64,000 nt of DNA from NCBI RefSeq assembly GCF_048984525.1, contig NZ_JBMGJC010000003.1:186001-250000 (forward strand), written 5' to 3'. Positions 8,328 to 16,707 of this stretch are shown here, one piece after another (the stretch's first letter is position 1; the number at the start of each line of letters is the position of its first letter). The notes under the pieces were generated by a model. It did not search any database. It was given only the letters and a program-made list of their open reading frames with translations, and was not told the DNA's origin. A program made the translations under genes and the position numbers. This stretch comes from Syntrophopropionicum propionicicum_A. Lineage in GTDB: Bacteria > Bacillota > Desulfotomaculia > Desulfotomaculales > Pelotomaculaceae.

Positions 8328-9329
8328 ATGGACAGAAAAATCCTGCTTGTTTTGGAGCATAACGGTAAAGATATCACCGCTTCCTCCCTGCGCCTGTGCG
8401 CAAACCTGGGCAAACTTACCGGACGCGCCGGCGGTGAGGTTGCGGCGGTCCTTTTCAGCCTCTGCGCGGAGACATCCCTCGAACAGCTTAGCGGCTGCGG
8501 CATAGGGAAGGTCTTCCTGGTGCCGGGACCGGAGGAGCGCTATTACTCCGCGGGGCAGAGAGCCGCTGTGCTGCTGGAACTGGCCGCCGCCTGGCGGCCT
8601 ACCCTGATTATGCTGCCCGGCGGGCTGCAGGGCAGGGAAACCGCGCCCCTGCTGGCGTCTGAATTGGACGCCGGGCTGCTGTCCGAATGTGTCCAGGTGA
8701 AATTGGACGGTGAAAGAACAGAAGCCGTCGTCAATGTTTACAACGGCCAGTACCAGATGGTCTGTGAAATGACCGGCAGCCCCAACGTGCTGGTAATGGC
8801 CGATGTAAATTGCGGCCCCGCCAAACCGGGCCTTCCGGCTGAGATCGAAGCCGTTGAACTGGCGGTGGGGGGCGGGGTGGAGCCGGCCTTAACCCTGCTT
8901 GAAACTTTTGCTGTGCCGGCCGCTGAAATGAATATCGGGGAAGCGGATATCGTGGTCGGCGCGGGCCGGGGAGTGAAGAGCCGGCATGGCCTCAGCCTGG
9001 TGGCTGAACTGGCGGGCGCGGCCGGCGCGCCGCTGGGTGGGACCAGACCGGCGGTCGACGCGGGCTGGATCCCCCCGGACAGGCAGATAGGGCAGACCGG
9101 CCGGAGCATTAACCCGGTTTTATACCTGGCTGTCGGGGTATCGGGGGCGCAGCAGCATATATCCGGGGTGGCAGGGGGAAAAATTGCGGCCATCAACAAC
9201 GACCCCGGGGCGCCTGTATTTCGCGTGGCCGACCTCGGCGCGGTGGGAGATTTCGAAAAAATTGTGCCCCTGCTGACCGAAAAACTCCGTTCGCTGGGGA
9301 GGGACAAGCGTGAGCCAACAGACATTTGA
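8328..9329 (+). CDS. etfA: Electron transfer flavoprotein alpha subunit (FixB-like), mycofactocin-associated
   Basis: A 333-residue ETF alpha. The C-terminal FAD domain has GQTGRSINPVLYLAVGVSGA and then QQHISGVAGGKIAAIN, matching the family signature closely. The N-terminal domain (LLVLEH, then MLPGGLQGRETAPLLA) is the usual ETF fold. Together with the ETF beta encoded at 10858 it should form a soluble heterodimer that takes electrons from flavin dehydrogenases. The neighbouring OYE flavoproteins or the SDR-mycofactocin pair are candidate donors (inference). The ATG follows a GGGGGG tract at good distance. The end overlaps the FixC-like gene by 20 bases. Confidence 0.88.
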   Translation: MDRKILLVLEHNGKDITASSLRLCANLGKLTGRAGGEVAAVLFSLCAETSLEQLSGCGIGKVFLVPGPEERYYSAGQRAAVLLELAAAWRPTLIMLPGGLQGRETAPLLASELDAGLLSECVQVKLDGERTEAVVNVYNGQYQMVCEMTGSPNVLVMADVNCGPAKPGLPAEIEAVELAVGGGVEPALTLLETFAVPAAEMNIGEADIVVGAGRGVKSRHGLSLVAELAGAAGAPLGGTRPAVDAGWIPPDRQIGQTGRSINPVLYLAVGVSGAQQHISGVAGGKIAAINNDPGAPVFRVADLGAVGDFEKIVPLLTEKLRSLGRDKREPTDI

Positions 9330-10614
9330 CGTAGTTGTCGCCGGAGCCGGACCGGCCGGGACGACCGCCGCGCTGCTTTTAGCCCGCCGTGGCTATAAAG
9401 TGGCGCTGATCGAGCGGGGTGAATTTCCGGGCGCCAAGAACATGTTTGGCGGGGTCCTTTACAGCAGGGTGCTGGATGAAATAGTGCCGGGATTTTATAA
9501 CAGGGCGCCGGTGGAAAGGTTTGTCAACCGGAAAATTGTTTCCCTGCTAAGCGAAGATTCGGTGGTATCACTGGACTTTAACTCCTCTGCTTTTAAAAAT
9601 CCACCCTACAACGGGTTTGTGGTGCAGCGTGCTTCATTTGACCGCTGGTATGCCGGTGAGGCGGTAAAAGCGGGAGTTTTATTGCTCAACCAGACCATTG
9701 TGGACGACGTTATCCGCGAAGGCGGGCAGGTGGCCGGGGTGAGAGTCCGCCGGGAGCGGGGCGAAATCAGGGCCAGGGCCGTGATCGCGGCCGACGGTGC
9801 GGTATCCCTGCTGGCGCGTCAGGCGGGTCTCCGCCAGGCGTTTGCGCCTGACCAGTTTTCGCTGGGAGTAAAAGAAGTTATCCAGCTGCCGCCCCGCGCC
9901 ATGGAGGAAAGGTTCAGCCTGAACGGAAACGAAGGGCTGTCCAGCGAGTTCTTGGGCCGGATGGGCAACGGTCTGCACGGGGGAGCTTTTATATACACCA
10001 ATAGGGACAGCCTGTCTGTCGGCGTCGTGGCCCAGGTCCATTCCCTGAAAGCGCGCGGGGCCACCATTTATGACGCCCTGGACAGCTTTAAGTGCCACCC
10101 GGCCATCGCTCCCCTGCTGGAAGGCGGCCGGTTTTTGGAATATTCAGCTCACCTGATACCAGAAGCGGGGGCAAAAATGGTCCCCCGGCTTTACACCGGC
10201 GGCATGCTGGTGGCGGGTGACGCGGCGGGCCTGGTGCTGGCGGGGGGATTGTTCCTGGAAGGAGTAAATCCGGCCGTCACCTCCGGCAGGCTGGCGGCCG
10301 AAACAATAATCGATGCTTTTGAAGCCGGAGATTTCAGTGAAAAGATGATGGCCCGCTACGAGTCGAGATTAAAAGAGAGTTCCGTGCTCCAGGATTTGAA
10401 AAGGTATAAGGGAGCGGCCAGGATGCTTTTGAACGAAAGGCTGTACGAATACTACCCCTCGTTTGTGTGCCGGACGCTGGAGCGGTGGTTTACCGTCGAC
10501 GGCGCCGGTCACCCGAAGCTGGCCGGTATGGTTAAAAAACTCCTGGATCAGGATATTGGTTTATGGCAGGCGGCAAAAGACGGCTACCAGATGGGGAGGG
10601 CCTGGCTATGGTGA
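9310..10614 (+). CDS. ETF:quinone oxidoreductase-like flavoprotein (FixC-like)
   Basis: A 434-residue FAD protein with the N-terminal dinucleotide motif VVAGAGPAGTTAALLLARRG, then FGGVLYS, and the second FAD motif GGMLVAGDAAGLVL near residue 300. This is the FixC/ETF-QO fold that transfers electrons from ETF to a quinone at the membrane. It lacks its own ferredoxin domain, which is supplied by the next gene as in FixC/FixX. The GTG start overlaps the ETF alpha end by 20 bases, and the end overlaps the FixX-like gene by 7 bases, so the four genes are tightly coupled. No membrane segment is evident; attachment would be peripheral. Confidence 0.87.
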   Translation: MSQQTFDVVVAGAGPAGTTAALLLARRGYKVALIERGEFPGAKNMFGGVLYSRVLDEIVPGFYNRAPVERFVNRKIVSLLSEDSVVSLDFNSSAFKNPPYNGFVVQRASFDRWYAGEAVKAGVLLLNQTIVDDVIREGGQVAGVRVRRERGEIRARAVIAADGAVSLLARQAGLRQAFAPDQFSLGVKEVIQLPPRAMEERFSLNGNEGLSSEFLGRMGNGLHGGAFIYTNRDSLSVGVVAQVHSLKARGATIYDALDSFKCHPAIAPLLEGGRFLEYSAHLIPEAGAKMVPRLYTGGMLVAGDAAGLVLAGGLFLEGVNPAVTSGRLAAETIIDAFEAGDFSEKMMARYESRLKESSVLQDLKRYKGAARMLLNERLYEYYPSFVCRTLERWFTVDGAGHPKLAGMVKKLLDQDIGLWQAAKDGYQMGRAWLW

Positions 10615-10883
10615 ATGTTTCAGTACGTTTAAGACACAACCGCTACCGTCTGGACCGGGAGGCCCATATCCTGGTCAACAGTGAAGAATGCCTTAACTGC
10701 CCCCACCGGGCCTGCCTGACTGCCTGCCCGGCTCAGTGCTACCTGCCCCACGCGGAGGACGGGGTGGCTTTCAACTACGAGGCCTGCCTGGAATGCGGCA
10801 CCTGTCTGCTAATCTGTGACCAGGGCGCCCTGATCTGGCGTTACCCCAGGGGCGGCTGTGGGGTTAGCTTCCGCTTCAGTTGA
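10608..10883 (+). CDS. FixX-like ferredoxin
   Basis: A 91-residue iron-sulfur protein with a first cysteine group CLNCPHRACLTACP (Cys28, 31, 36, 40) and a second CLECGTCLLIC (Cys60, 63, 66, 70), enough for one or two [4Fe-4S] clusters. FixX proteins work with FixC as the iron-sulfur part of an ETF:quinone reductase. The ATG at 10608 overlaps the FixC-like stop and follows GGGAGGG at 10594-10600; an earlier in-frame ATG at 10563 lies inside FixC and would add 15 residues that do not look conserved. The end overlaps the longest reading of ETF beta. Confidence 0.85.
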   Translation: MVNVSVRLRHNRYRLDREAHILVNSEECLNCPHRACLTACPAQCYLPHAEDGVAFNYEACLECGTCLLICDQGALIWRYPRGGCGVSFRFS

Positions 10884-11781
10884 TTTGGTCCGCTTAAAGG
10901 GGGGTACAATACTGAAAGTAGTGGTCTTGATCAGAAACACCGTAGACTGCCGGGTACCGCTGCCGCCTGGGCCGTACGGTGAAGTTCCGCTGCCTGAGGG
11001 GATGGCGACAATTTTCAACCCGGCTGACTGGCAAGCCCTGGAGCAGGGGCTCGGCCTGTTTGACAGTAATGATCGCCATCAGGTAACAGCGATTTCCCTC
11101 GGCGGCCCGGAAGCGGAGGAGTCCCTGCGCTGGTGCCTGGCGGCGGGAGCTCAGGAAGCGCTGAGGATCTGGGACGACGACCTGGCCGGTGCGGACGAGC
11201 TGGGCAGAGGCAGGGCGCTTGCGGCCGCCGTATTAAATCTAAAGCCGGACCTGCTCCTGTGCGGGGACGGGTGTCTGGACCAGTTGAACTCTATGCTGCC
11301 GGGAGTGATCGCGGCCGGCTCAGGCATGGCTTATGTGCCCGGTGTGACTATTCTGGAAAAGGTGGAAGAGGGCCGGGCCCAGGTAGTCAGGCGCCTGGGT
11401 AAAGGCAGGCGGGCGAGGATGATCGTTAAACTGCCGGCGGTGCTGGCCCTGGAAAGCCAGGGAGATATCTCTCCCTGCGCTGCCGGCCTGCCCGAACTGG
11501 TTGCAGCCTTTACGTCGACAGTGCCCTGCCTTGACCTGGCCGGCCTCGGCCTGGCCGCGGAGTGGTGCGGCAGCCGGGGGGCTAAAATCCATTCTATCAC
11601 AGTCAAAGCTCCCGTACCGGTAACAGTAGGGCTGGCCTCACCGGATTCCCGGCTGCCGGCTGAGCAGCGGATAAGGCAAATCCTGGCCGGGGCACAAATG
11701 AGAAAACAGGGGGAGGTCGTCACAGGCACGCCGGAAGAGTTGGCGGAGAAGATCTATCAATTCATCCGGGCTAACCTGTAA
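10858..11781 (+). CDS. etfB: Electron transfer flavoprotein beta subunit (FixA-like), mycofactocin-associated
   Basis: An ETF beta subunit with the usual N-terminal strand KVVVLIRNTVD, then FNPADWQALEQGL, and later SLGGPEAEESLRWCLAAGA and the DLLLCGDGCLDQ nucleotide-loop region. It pairs with ETF alpha to bind FAD and AMP. The start is unclear. GTG 10858 gives 307 residues, longer than usual. A strong AAAGGGGGG tract at 10896-10904 stands 7 bases before CTG 10912, which would give the family-typical N-terminus MKVVVLIR, so a rare CTG (or ATA 10909) start is possible. Interleaving alpha, FixC, FixX and beta is unlike the usual fixABCX order. Confidence 0.85.
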   Translation: MGLASASVDLVRLKGGTILKVVVLIRNTVDCRVPLPPGPYGEVPLPEGMATIFNPADWQALEQGLGLFDSNDRHQVTAISLGGPEAEESLRWCLAAGAQEALRIWDDDLAGADELGRGRALAAAVLNLKPDLLLCGDGCLDQLNSMLPGVIAAGSGMAYVPGVTILEKVEEGRAQVVRRLGKGRRARMIVKLPAVLALESQGDISPCAAGLPELVAAFTSTVPCLDLAGLGLAAEWCGSRGAKIHSITVKAPVPVTVGLASPDSRLPAEQRIRQILAGAQMRKQGEVVTGTPEELAEKIYQFIRANL

Positions 11782-11788
11782 GTGTCAC

Positions 11789-13237
11789 ATGCAGCAGTAC
11801 CGCCTGGCGGATGGAGTAACCCTGCAGGAACAGGACGGGCGGGACGGGGGAATATTATCCGTTGCCTGCCCCAAAAGGATAATTCGCCTCAGTTCCGGCG
11901 GCCTGAAGACTGTCAAAATATTATGCGGCCAGATTTCCGGGCCTGAGACGGCGGGCGGGAGGACAGCGGACTTTGCCGCCGGTCTGGAAAACTCGGGCAT
12001 CCTGACCAGGCTGTTTCCCGGCCTGCGGGATGAAGCGCTGCCCCGGATGAGCGTGGTAATCCCCACTTATAACCGGCGGGAAATGCTGGCCGGCTGCGTC
12101 CGATCTTTGCTCGACATGGATTACCCGCGGGAAAAAATGGAGATTATTGTTGTTGATGACGCCTCTCCGTTACCGGTAGAGGTCGGGTACAACGGACCTT
12201 CCCTGCGGGTGGTCAGGCTGGACACAAACGGAGGGCCGGCAGCTGCCAGAAACCAGGCGGTGAAGCTGGCCAAAGGTGAAATTATCGCTTTTCTGGACGA
12301 TGACTGCCTTGCCCACAGGGGATGGCTGAGGGCCCTGGTCCCATGTTTTCAGTATCCGGATGTGGCCGCCGCCGGAGGGCGGGTTGAGCCTGCCGGTTTA
12401 ACCCGGCCCCTGGACAGGTATGAGCAATTCCAGTCACCGCTGATGATGGGGCAGCGGCAGCGAAAAGTCAGGAAGGGCAGTTCTTTATCTTACCTGGCCA
12501 CCTGCAACCTGCTGGTCAAAAAAGATTCTTTCACCGCCGCCGGTGGTTTTGACCCGCGCTTGCGGGTGGGCGAAGATGTTGACCTGTGCTGGCGTCTCCT
12601 TGAAAACGGAGGCCATATATACTATATACCCGGGGGGTCTGTGCAGCACCACCACCGTTCCGGGCTCCTGCCCTTTTTAAAGAGGAGATACGATTACGGG
12701 CAGTCGGAAGCCATGCTGCAGGCCAGGCATCCCGGCGAAAAGCGAAGGCTGGTTTATTTTCCGGGCAACGGCCTGACCGCGCTGGCGGCAATAGCAGCCT
12801 GGCTGCTGTCCGGCCCGCTGACAGCCCTGGCGGCGGGCACGGGTTTGGCTGTGCTGAACCTTATCTGGCAATCTGCGCTCAAGTGGAAAACCATAAAAAA
12901 AGCCGGATATAATGCCGGTCTCCCGCAGGTGACAGCGGCTGTGGCCAGGTCCCAGGCCGCGGGGTTGTATCACTACTGCCAGCATTTTTCCCGCTACTAC
13001 TCCCTGCCTGTCATAACAGCCGCGCTTTTTACCGATCCCCGGTTGGCCCTCATATTTTTGGCTTTTCTTTTGCTGCCAGCCGTTGTTGACTTTACAATAA
13101 AGAAACCTTCCTTGCCTCTTCTTTTATTCATCTTTTATCACTTATTGGACGATATCTTTTACCAGGCCGGAGTACTGCGCGGCTGCTTCGCGGCTAAGAA
13201 CTGGCGGCCGCTCAGTATGACCTTTGTCAAATCTTAA
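11789..13237 (+). CDS. mftF: Mycofactocin system glycosyltransferase MftF
   Basis: A 482-residue protein with a GT2-type catalytic domain after an about 80-residue N-terminal part: SVVIPTYNRREML, IIVVDDASP, NGGPAAARNQAV, FLDDDCLAHRGW (DxD-like metal site) and later GEDVDLCWRL. The C-terminal third has several hydrophobic segments, suggesting membrane association. In mycobacteria MftF adds a beta-1,4-glucan chain to premycofactocin; the same role is likely here. It starts 7 bases after ETF beta and is the last gene of the cluster, followed by a strong terminator. Confidence 0.88.
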   Translation: MQQYRLADGVTLQEQDGRDGGILSVACPKRIIRLSSGGLKTVKILCGQISGPETAGGRTADFAAGLENSGILTRLFPGLRDEALPRMSVVIPTYNRREMLAGCVRSLLDMDYPREKMEIIVVDDASPLPVEVGYNGPSLRVVRLDTNGGPAAARNQAVKLAKGEIIAFLDDDCLAHRGWLRALVPCFQYPDVAAAGGRVEPAGLTRPLDRYEQFQSPLMMGQRQRKVRKGSSLSYLATCNLLVKKDSFTAAGGFDPRLRVGEDVDLCWRLLENGGHIYYIPGGSVQHHHRSGLLPFLKRRYDYGQSEAMLQARHPGEKRRLVYFPGNGLTALAAIAAWLLSGPLTALAAGTGLAVLNLIWQSALKWKTIKKAGYNAGLPQVTAAVARSQAAGLYHYCQHFSRYYSLPVITAALFTDPRLALIFLAFLLLPAVVDFTIKKPSLPLLLFIFYHLLDDIFYQAGVLRGCFAAKNWRPLSMTFVKS

Positions 13238-13239
13238 AG

Positions 13240-13274
13240 CGTGTCAAGGGGACGGTTCTTTTGACACGTTTTTT
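13240..13274 (+). terminator. Terminator closing the mycofactocin cluster
   Basis: A perfect 8-bp stem (CGTGTCAA 13240-13247 with TTGACACG 13261-13268) has a 13-nt loop GGGGACGGTTCTT and six T residues after it. Elements with this GTGTCAAGGGGACGGTTCT core recur in genomes of related Firmicutes from memory, so it may be a dispersed repeat acting as a terminator. Confidence 0.8.
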
Positions 13275-13356
13275 AGTTAAATGATACCGCGATGGCCCTG
13301 ACTATAAGGACTGCTTTCAGTTTAACCGCACTTAACTTAGACGCCCTTTAATCGTA

Positions 13357-13406
13357 TTGACAAAATGTAAAGCGCACTATACAATATGTAATGTAAGCTT
13401 AACATT
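13357..13406 (+). promoter_or_regulatory. Sigma-A promoter with palindromic operator before the XRE gene
   Basis: TTGACA (13357-13362), a 17-base spacer and TACAAT (13380-13385) form a near-consensus promoter. Just downstream AATGT-AAGCTT-AACATT (13390-13406) is an imperfect dyad over the likely transcription start, a plausible site for autorepression by the XRE protein encoded at 13426. Confidence 0.75.
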
Positions 13407-13425
13407 GGGGCGACAGGTGGTATAA

Positions 13426-13629
13426 ATGGTGGTTAAGGTCCAAAACAAATTGAGGATGCTGCGCAAAATGAATGACCTGACCCAGGAACAGCTGGGTGAA
13501 GCGTTAGGGGTCACCAGGCATACAATCCTGGCCATCGAAAACGGCAAATATGAGCCGTCTGTTGCTCTCGCTTTAAAAATAGCCTTGTTTTTCAAGATGC
13601 CTCTGGAAGAAATATTCTGGCTGGCTTAA
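13426..13629 (+). CDS. Small XRE-family transcriptional regulator
   Basis: A 67-residue protein that is almost entirely a helix-turn-helix domain: LTQEQLGEALGVTRHTILAI is the HTH with recognition helix, and NGKYEPSVALALKIALFFK completes the five-helix fold. It resembles the short YozG/Cro-like regulators of Firmicutes. AGGTGG at 13415-13420 precedes the ATG. A promoter and dyad upstream suggest autoregulation. The corA gene follows after 17 bases and may be co-transcribed, so magnesium transport could be in its regulon (inference). Confidence 0.85.
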   Translation: MVVKVQNKLRMLRKMNDLTQEQLGEALGVTRHTILAIENGKYEPSVALALKIALFFKMPLEEIFWLA

Positions 13630-13646
13630 AAAAGGGGGAATGAATT

Positions 13647-14657
13647 ATGATTCATACGGGTAAGAAAAAAAGCGCCACAACAAAAGTTACATTAATCAGA
13701 TATGATAAAAACAGTTATCAGGAACAAGCGCCGGAGACAGATGATGATTATCTTCTGCATAAAGATAAGCCCGGTGTGTTGTGGATTAATGTTGATGGCC
13801 TGCACCAGGCAGAGGTTATTGAAAAGATAGGCAGGGGTTTTGGGCTGCACCACCTCCTTTTAGAAGACATATTAAATACCGGCCACCGCCCCAAGATGGA
13901 AGATTTAGGTGACTTCATTTTCGTTACCCTGAAGATGCTGTTTTTTGATTGTAAAACAAATAGGATAGACCGGGAGCAGGTAAGCTTAGTCCTCGGTAGG
14001 AATTATGTCCTTTCTTTTAAGGAAAGAGAGGATGAGATTTTTGATCCGCTTAAAGAGCGTATCAGGAACGGGTTGGGCCGCCTTAGAAATATGGGGGCTG
14101 ATTACCTTTTTTATTCTATGCTGGACTCAATAGTCGACAACTATTTTGTGGTGCTTGAGAACCTGGGTGAAAGAATAGAGATCCTGGAAGAAATGCTGGT
14201 TACCAACCCTTCGCCTGTTACTTTAAAATCAATCCACAATTTAAAAACAAGCATGATCTACCTGGCCAAGTCGGTGTGGCCCTTGAGAGAAATCATAGCG
14301 GGGCTCGAGAAAGGGGAGTCGCCGGTCATCGAGAAATCCACAGGTATTTATCTCAGGGATATTTACGACCATACGATCCAGGTGATTGACACAGTGGAAA
14401 CATACCGCGATATGATCAGCGGGATGCTGGACATCTACCTTTCCAGTACAAATAACAAGATCAGCGAAGTAATGAAAGTCTTAACCATGATCGCGACAAT
14501 ATTTATTCCCCTGACTTTCATAGTCGGTATATACGGAATGAACTTTAAATACATGCCGGAGTTGGAATGGCGCTGGAGTTATCCCGCAGTCTGGCTGATT
14601 ATGATTATGATCGTGGTGTCCATGGGCGCCTACTTTAAAAAACGGAAATGGTTTTAA
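13647..14657 (+). CDS. corA: CorA family magnesium/cobalt transporter
   Basis: The 336-residue protein has a long acidic cytoplasmic N-terminal domain and two C-terminal membrane helices. The family signature GMN lies in FIVGIYGMNFKYMPE at the end of the first helix, and KKRKWF forms the basic cytoplasmic tail. CorA forms a pentameric channel for Mg2+ (and Co2+). The ATG follows AAAAAAGGGGG. It sits 17 bases after the XRE gene. No terminator is obvious after it. Confidence 0.93.
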   Translation: MIHTGKKKSATTKVTLIRYDKNSYQEQAPETDDDYLLHKDKPGVLWINVDGLHQAEVIEKIGRGFGLHHLLLEDILNTGHRPKMEDLGDFIFVTLKMLFFDCKTNRIDREQVSLVLGRNYVLSFKEREDEIFDPLKERIRNGLGRLRNMGADYLFYSMLDSIVDNYFVVLENLGERIEILEEMLVTNPSPVTLKSIHNLKTSMIYLAKSVWPLREIIAGLEKGESPVIEKSTGIYLRDIYDHTIQVIDTVETYRDMISGMLDIYLSSTNNKISEVMKVLTMIATIFIPLTFIVGIYGMNFKYMPELEWRWSYPAVWLIMIMIVVSMGAYFKKRKWF

Positions 14658-14704
14658 AAGCTGGCAATGGGTATGACTCCCCTGATTTTTGATTCCACTC
14701 AGGC

Positions 14705-15139
14705 TTAGCCCGGCACTTTTTCGAGGCGGACAGACCAGGAAGACACCTTGCCCGCGGCGCTGTATAAAACGCCTTTCCCGATGTACTCCGACTCGCTGAC
14801 CTGCGTTAAAAACTCGGTGCCGAAGTATTCGCCGCTCTCGGAGCTGTACAGGGAAAGAATAGAGTCATCAATCACCGCAAACCTGCCTATCAGCGTCCCC
14901 AGCCCCGGGTTGACCGACTTCCACCCGGTCACATCATTAACAAAGGGGGCAATTTCGTAGTCGTTGCTTAATACTACCGGGTTGTCTCCCGGCAAGGTCA
15001 TGCTGCTTTTGTTAATCCACAGCTTCTTTTTGTGGGTTATTTCGGACCGCCCTTCAACATTTAACTTATTGTTGTTTTCGTCGTAATAAGTCCCCTGTGA
15101 GATCCAGACTCCTTCTTCAAATAAAAAGGTGTGTTTCAT
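14705..15139 (-). CDS. Conserved hypothetical protein
   Basis: A 144-residue soluble protein that I do not recognise. It begins MKHTFLFEEGVWISQGTYYD and is rich in beta-type segments (FAVIDDSILSLYSSESGEYF, then SWSVRLEKVPG), which suggests a small beta-barrel or lipocalin-like fold. The ATG at 15139 is chosen because GGGAGGG stands directly upstream on the minus strand; a longer frame to 15202 has an unlikely N-terminus. It is convergent with corA and has its own promoter region in the AT-rich gap 15140-15396. Confidence 0.7.
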   Translation of the reverse strand: MKHTFLFEEGVWISQGTYYDENNNKLNVEGRSEITHKKKLWINKSSMTLPGDNPVVLSNDYEIAPFVNDVTGWKSVNPGLGTLIGRFAVIDDSILSLYSSESGEYFGTEFLTQVSESEYIGKGVLYSAAGKVSSWSVRLEKVPG

Positions 15140-15396
15140 AAGGCCCTCCCGCTTTCTAGTATTGCAAACATAATTATTACATATAATGAACAATTTTATC
15201 ACGAAATAAGGTGTAAGTATTATATAATTTAACAGGGTGTCACAAATAGTTGTCTTAAATTGTTTATATATAAGGCAGCTTTTTTAAATCTTGTCAACTG
15301 GCTAATTGTTTAAAAAAATAGTGAAACAAAATAAGCTGCCGGTTCGTCTAAGTTTTATATAAAAGAAAATTTTCTGGTGTTAAGGGGGCTTGTGTT

Positions 15397-16707
15397 TTGG
15401 GGATAAACTTGCAGAAGCTGCGGAATATTTCAAGAAAAAAAATGGTTGCCGGGGCGCTGGTCCTCGGCCTTATTGTGTTTGTCGCCGCTTTTAGTGCGGC
15501 CAAAAGCAAAAACCAGGGCATTCCTGTTAAAACCGCTACAGCTGAGATCAAGCCCATACAGGATAACGTCTTCGCCGCCGGCAGGGTGAGGCTCCGTGCC
15601 AAGCAGGAGTTTTACGCCTTTAGCGGCACCACGGTGATGGAGCTCAACGTGTCGCCCGGCGACCGGGTGAGCAAGGGGCAGGTCCTGGGTTTGCTCAACC
15701 CGGAGGAAATCGAGGACGATTACAACGAGGCCAAGGCGAATTTTATCGCCACGGAGGCAAACTTAAACAAGGCCATCTACCCCAGAGAGGAGGAGGTGGC
15801 CCAGGAAAGGGCAAATTGCCGGAGGGCTGAGGCGGAATACACAAACGCCCGGAAAGACTTTGAGCGCCAGAAGCTTTTATACGAGCAGGGGGCTATCAGC
15901 CAGCAGGAGTATGACGAGGCTGAGCTGGACATGTCTGTCAAGGAAGCGCAATACAGCATTGCCCTGGAAAAGCTGAAAATAATGGAGTCCGGTCCGGTCG
16001 GCCATGAGCTGACCGCCCTCAATGCCCAGATCGAACAGGCCCGTTACCGGTTGGAACAGGAGGAGAACAAACTTAGCAAAACGGTCCTGCGCGCTGAGAT
16101 GGACGGCGTGGTGACCGCGGTGGAAGTGGCATTGGGCGATTACCTCCAGCCTGGGACGCGGCTGATCACCATCGGAGATACCACGGAACTGGAGGTCACC
16201 GCGGGAGTGAGTGAGGCCGACAGCGGCAAGCTGAAGCCCGGGCAGAAAGTGAAGGTTACCACCGCGGCGCAGCCAGACCGGGAGTACGGCGGCATACTGC
16301 AGAGTGTTTCTCCCGGCGCCGTGGCGGCAGCCAAGACCACAGACCGGGGCAGCCAGATCGAAGTGCCGGTTATCGTAAAGATAGAGGGTGACGCCGAGGG
16401 GCTGCGTCCAGGCTACACTGTTGACCTGAGCATAACAACGGTCGAATTGGACAGTTCTCTGGTGGTGCCGTACGAATCTATTGTGGAAAAGGAAGGTATG
16501 ACCAAGGTTTTTGTGGTTGAAGACAAGGTGGCGAAATTAAAGGAAGTAACTATCGGGGTCGATACGGCGCTGTTTACAGAAATAACGTCAGGGCTGTCGG
16601 AAGGTGAAACAGTCATTGTAAGCCCTCCGGAGGGGCTAAAGGACGGCGGCAGGGTAACAGAGGTGAACTATATGTCACCGGCCGCAGGGGAGGCCGGCGC
16701 CCAATGA
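15397..16707 (+). CDS. Efflux periplasmic-adaptor type protein (HlyD/MacA family)
   Basis: A 436-residue membrane-fusion protein. One N-terminal membrane helix (about residues 16-34) is followed by a barrel-sandwich part (GTTVMELNVSPGDRVSKGQ), a long coiled-coil hairpin (about 105-220), the second lipoyl half (LRAEMDGVVTAVEVALGDYL) and beta-barrel domains. The TTG start has AAGGGGG 8 bases upstream. In Gram-positive bacteria such proteins act with a MacB-type ABC transporter at the membrane to export peptides, drugs or lipids. It overlaps the ATPase gene by 4 bases. Confidence 0.88.
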   Translation: MGINLQKLRNISRKKMVAGALVLGLIVFVAAFSAAKSKNQGIPVKTATAEIKPIQDNVFAAGRVRLRAKQEFYAFSGTTVMELNVSPGDRVSKGQVLGLLNPEEIEDDYNEAKANFIATEANLNKAIYPREEEVAQERANCRRAEAEYTNARKDFERQKLLYEQGAISQQEYDEAELDMSVKEAQYSIALEKLKIMESGPVGHELTALNAQIEQARYRLEQEENKLSKTVLRAEMDGVVTAVEVALGDYLQPGTRLITIGDTTELEVTAGVSEADSGKLKPGQKVKVTTAAQPDREYGGILQSVSPGAVAAAKTTDRGSQIEVPVIVKIEGDAEGLRPGYTVDLSITTVELDSSLVVPYESIVEKEGMTKVFVVEDKVAKLKEVTIGVDTALFTEITSGLSEGETVIVSPPEGLKDGGRVTEVNYMSPAAGEAGAQ

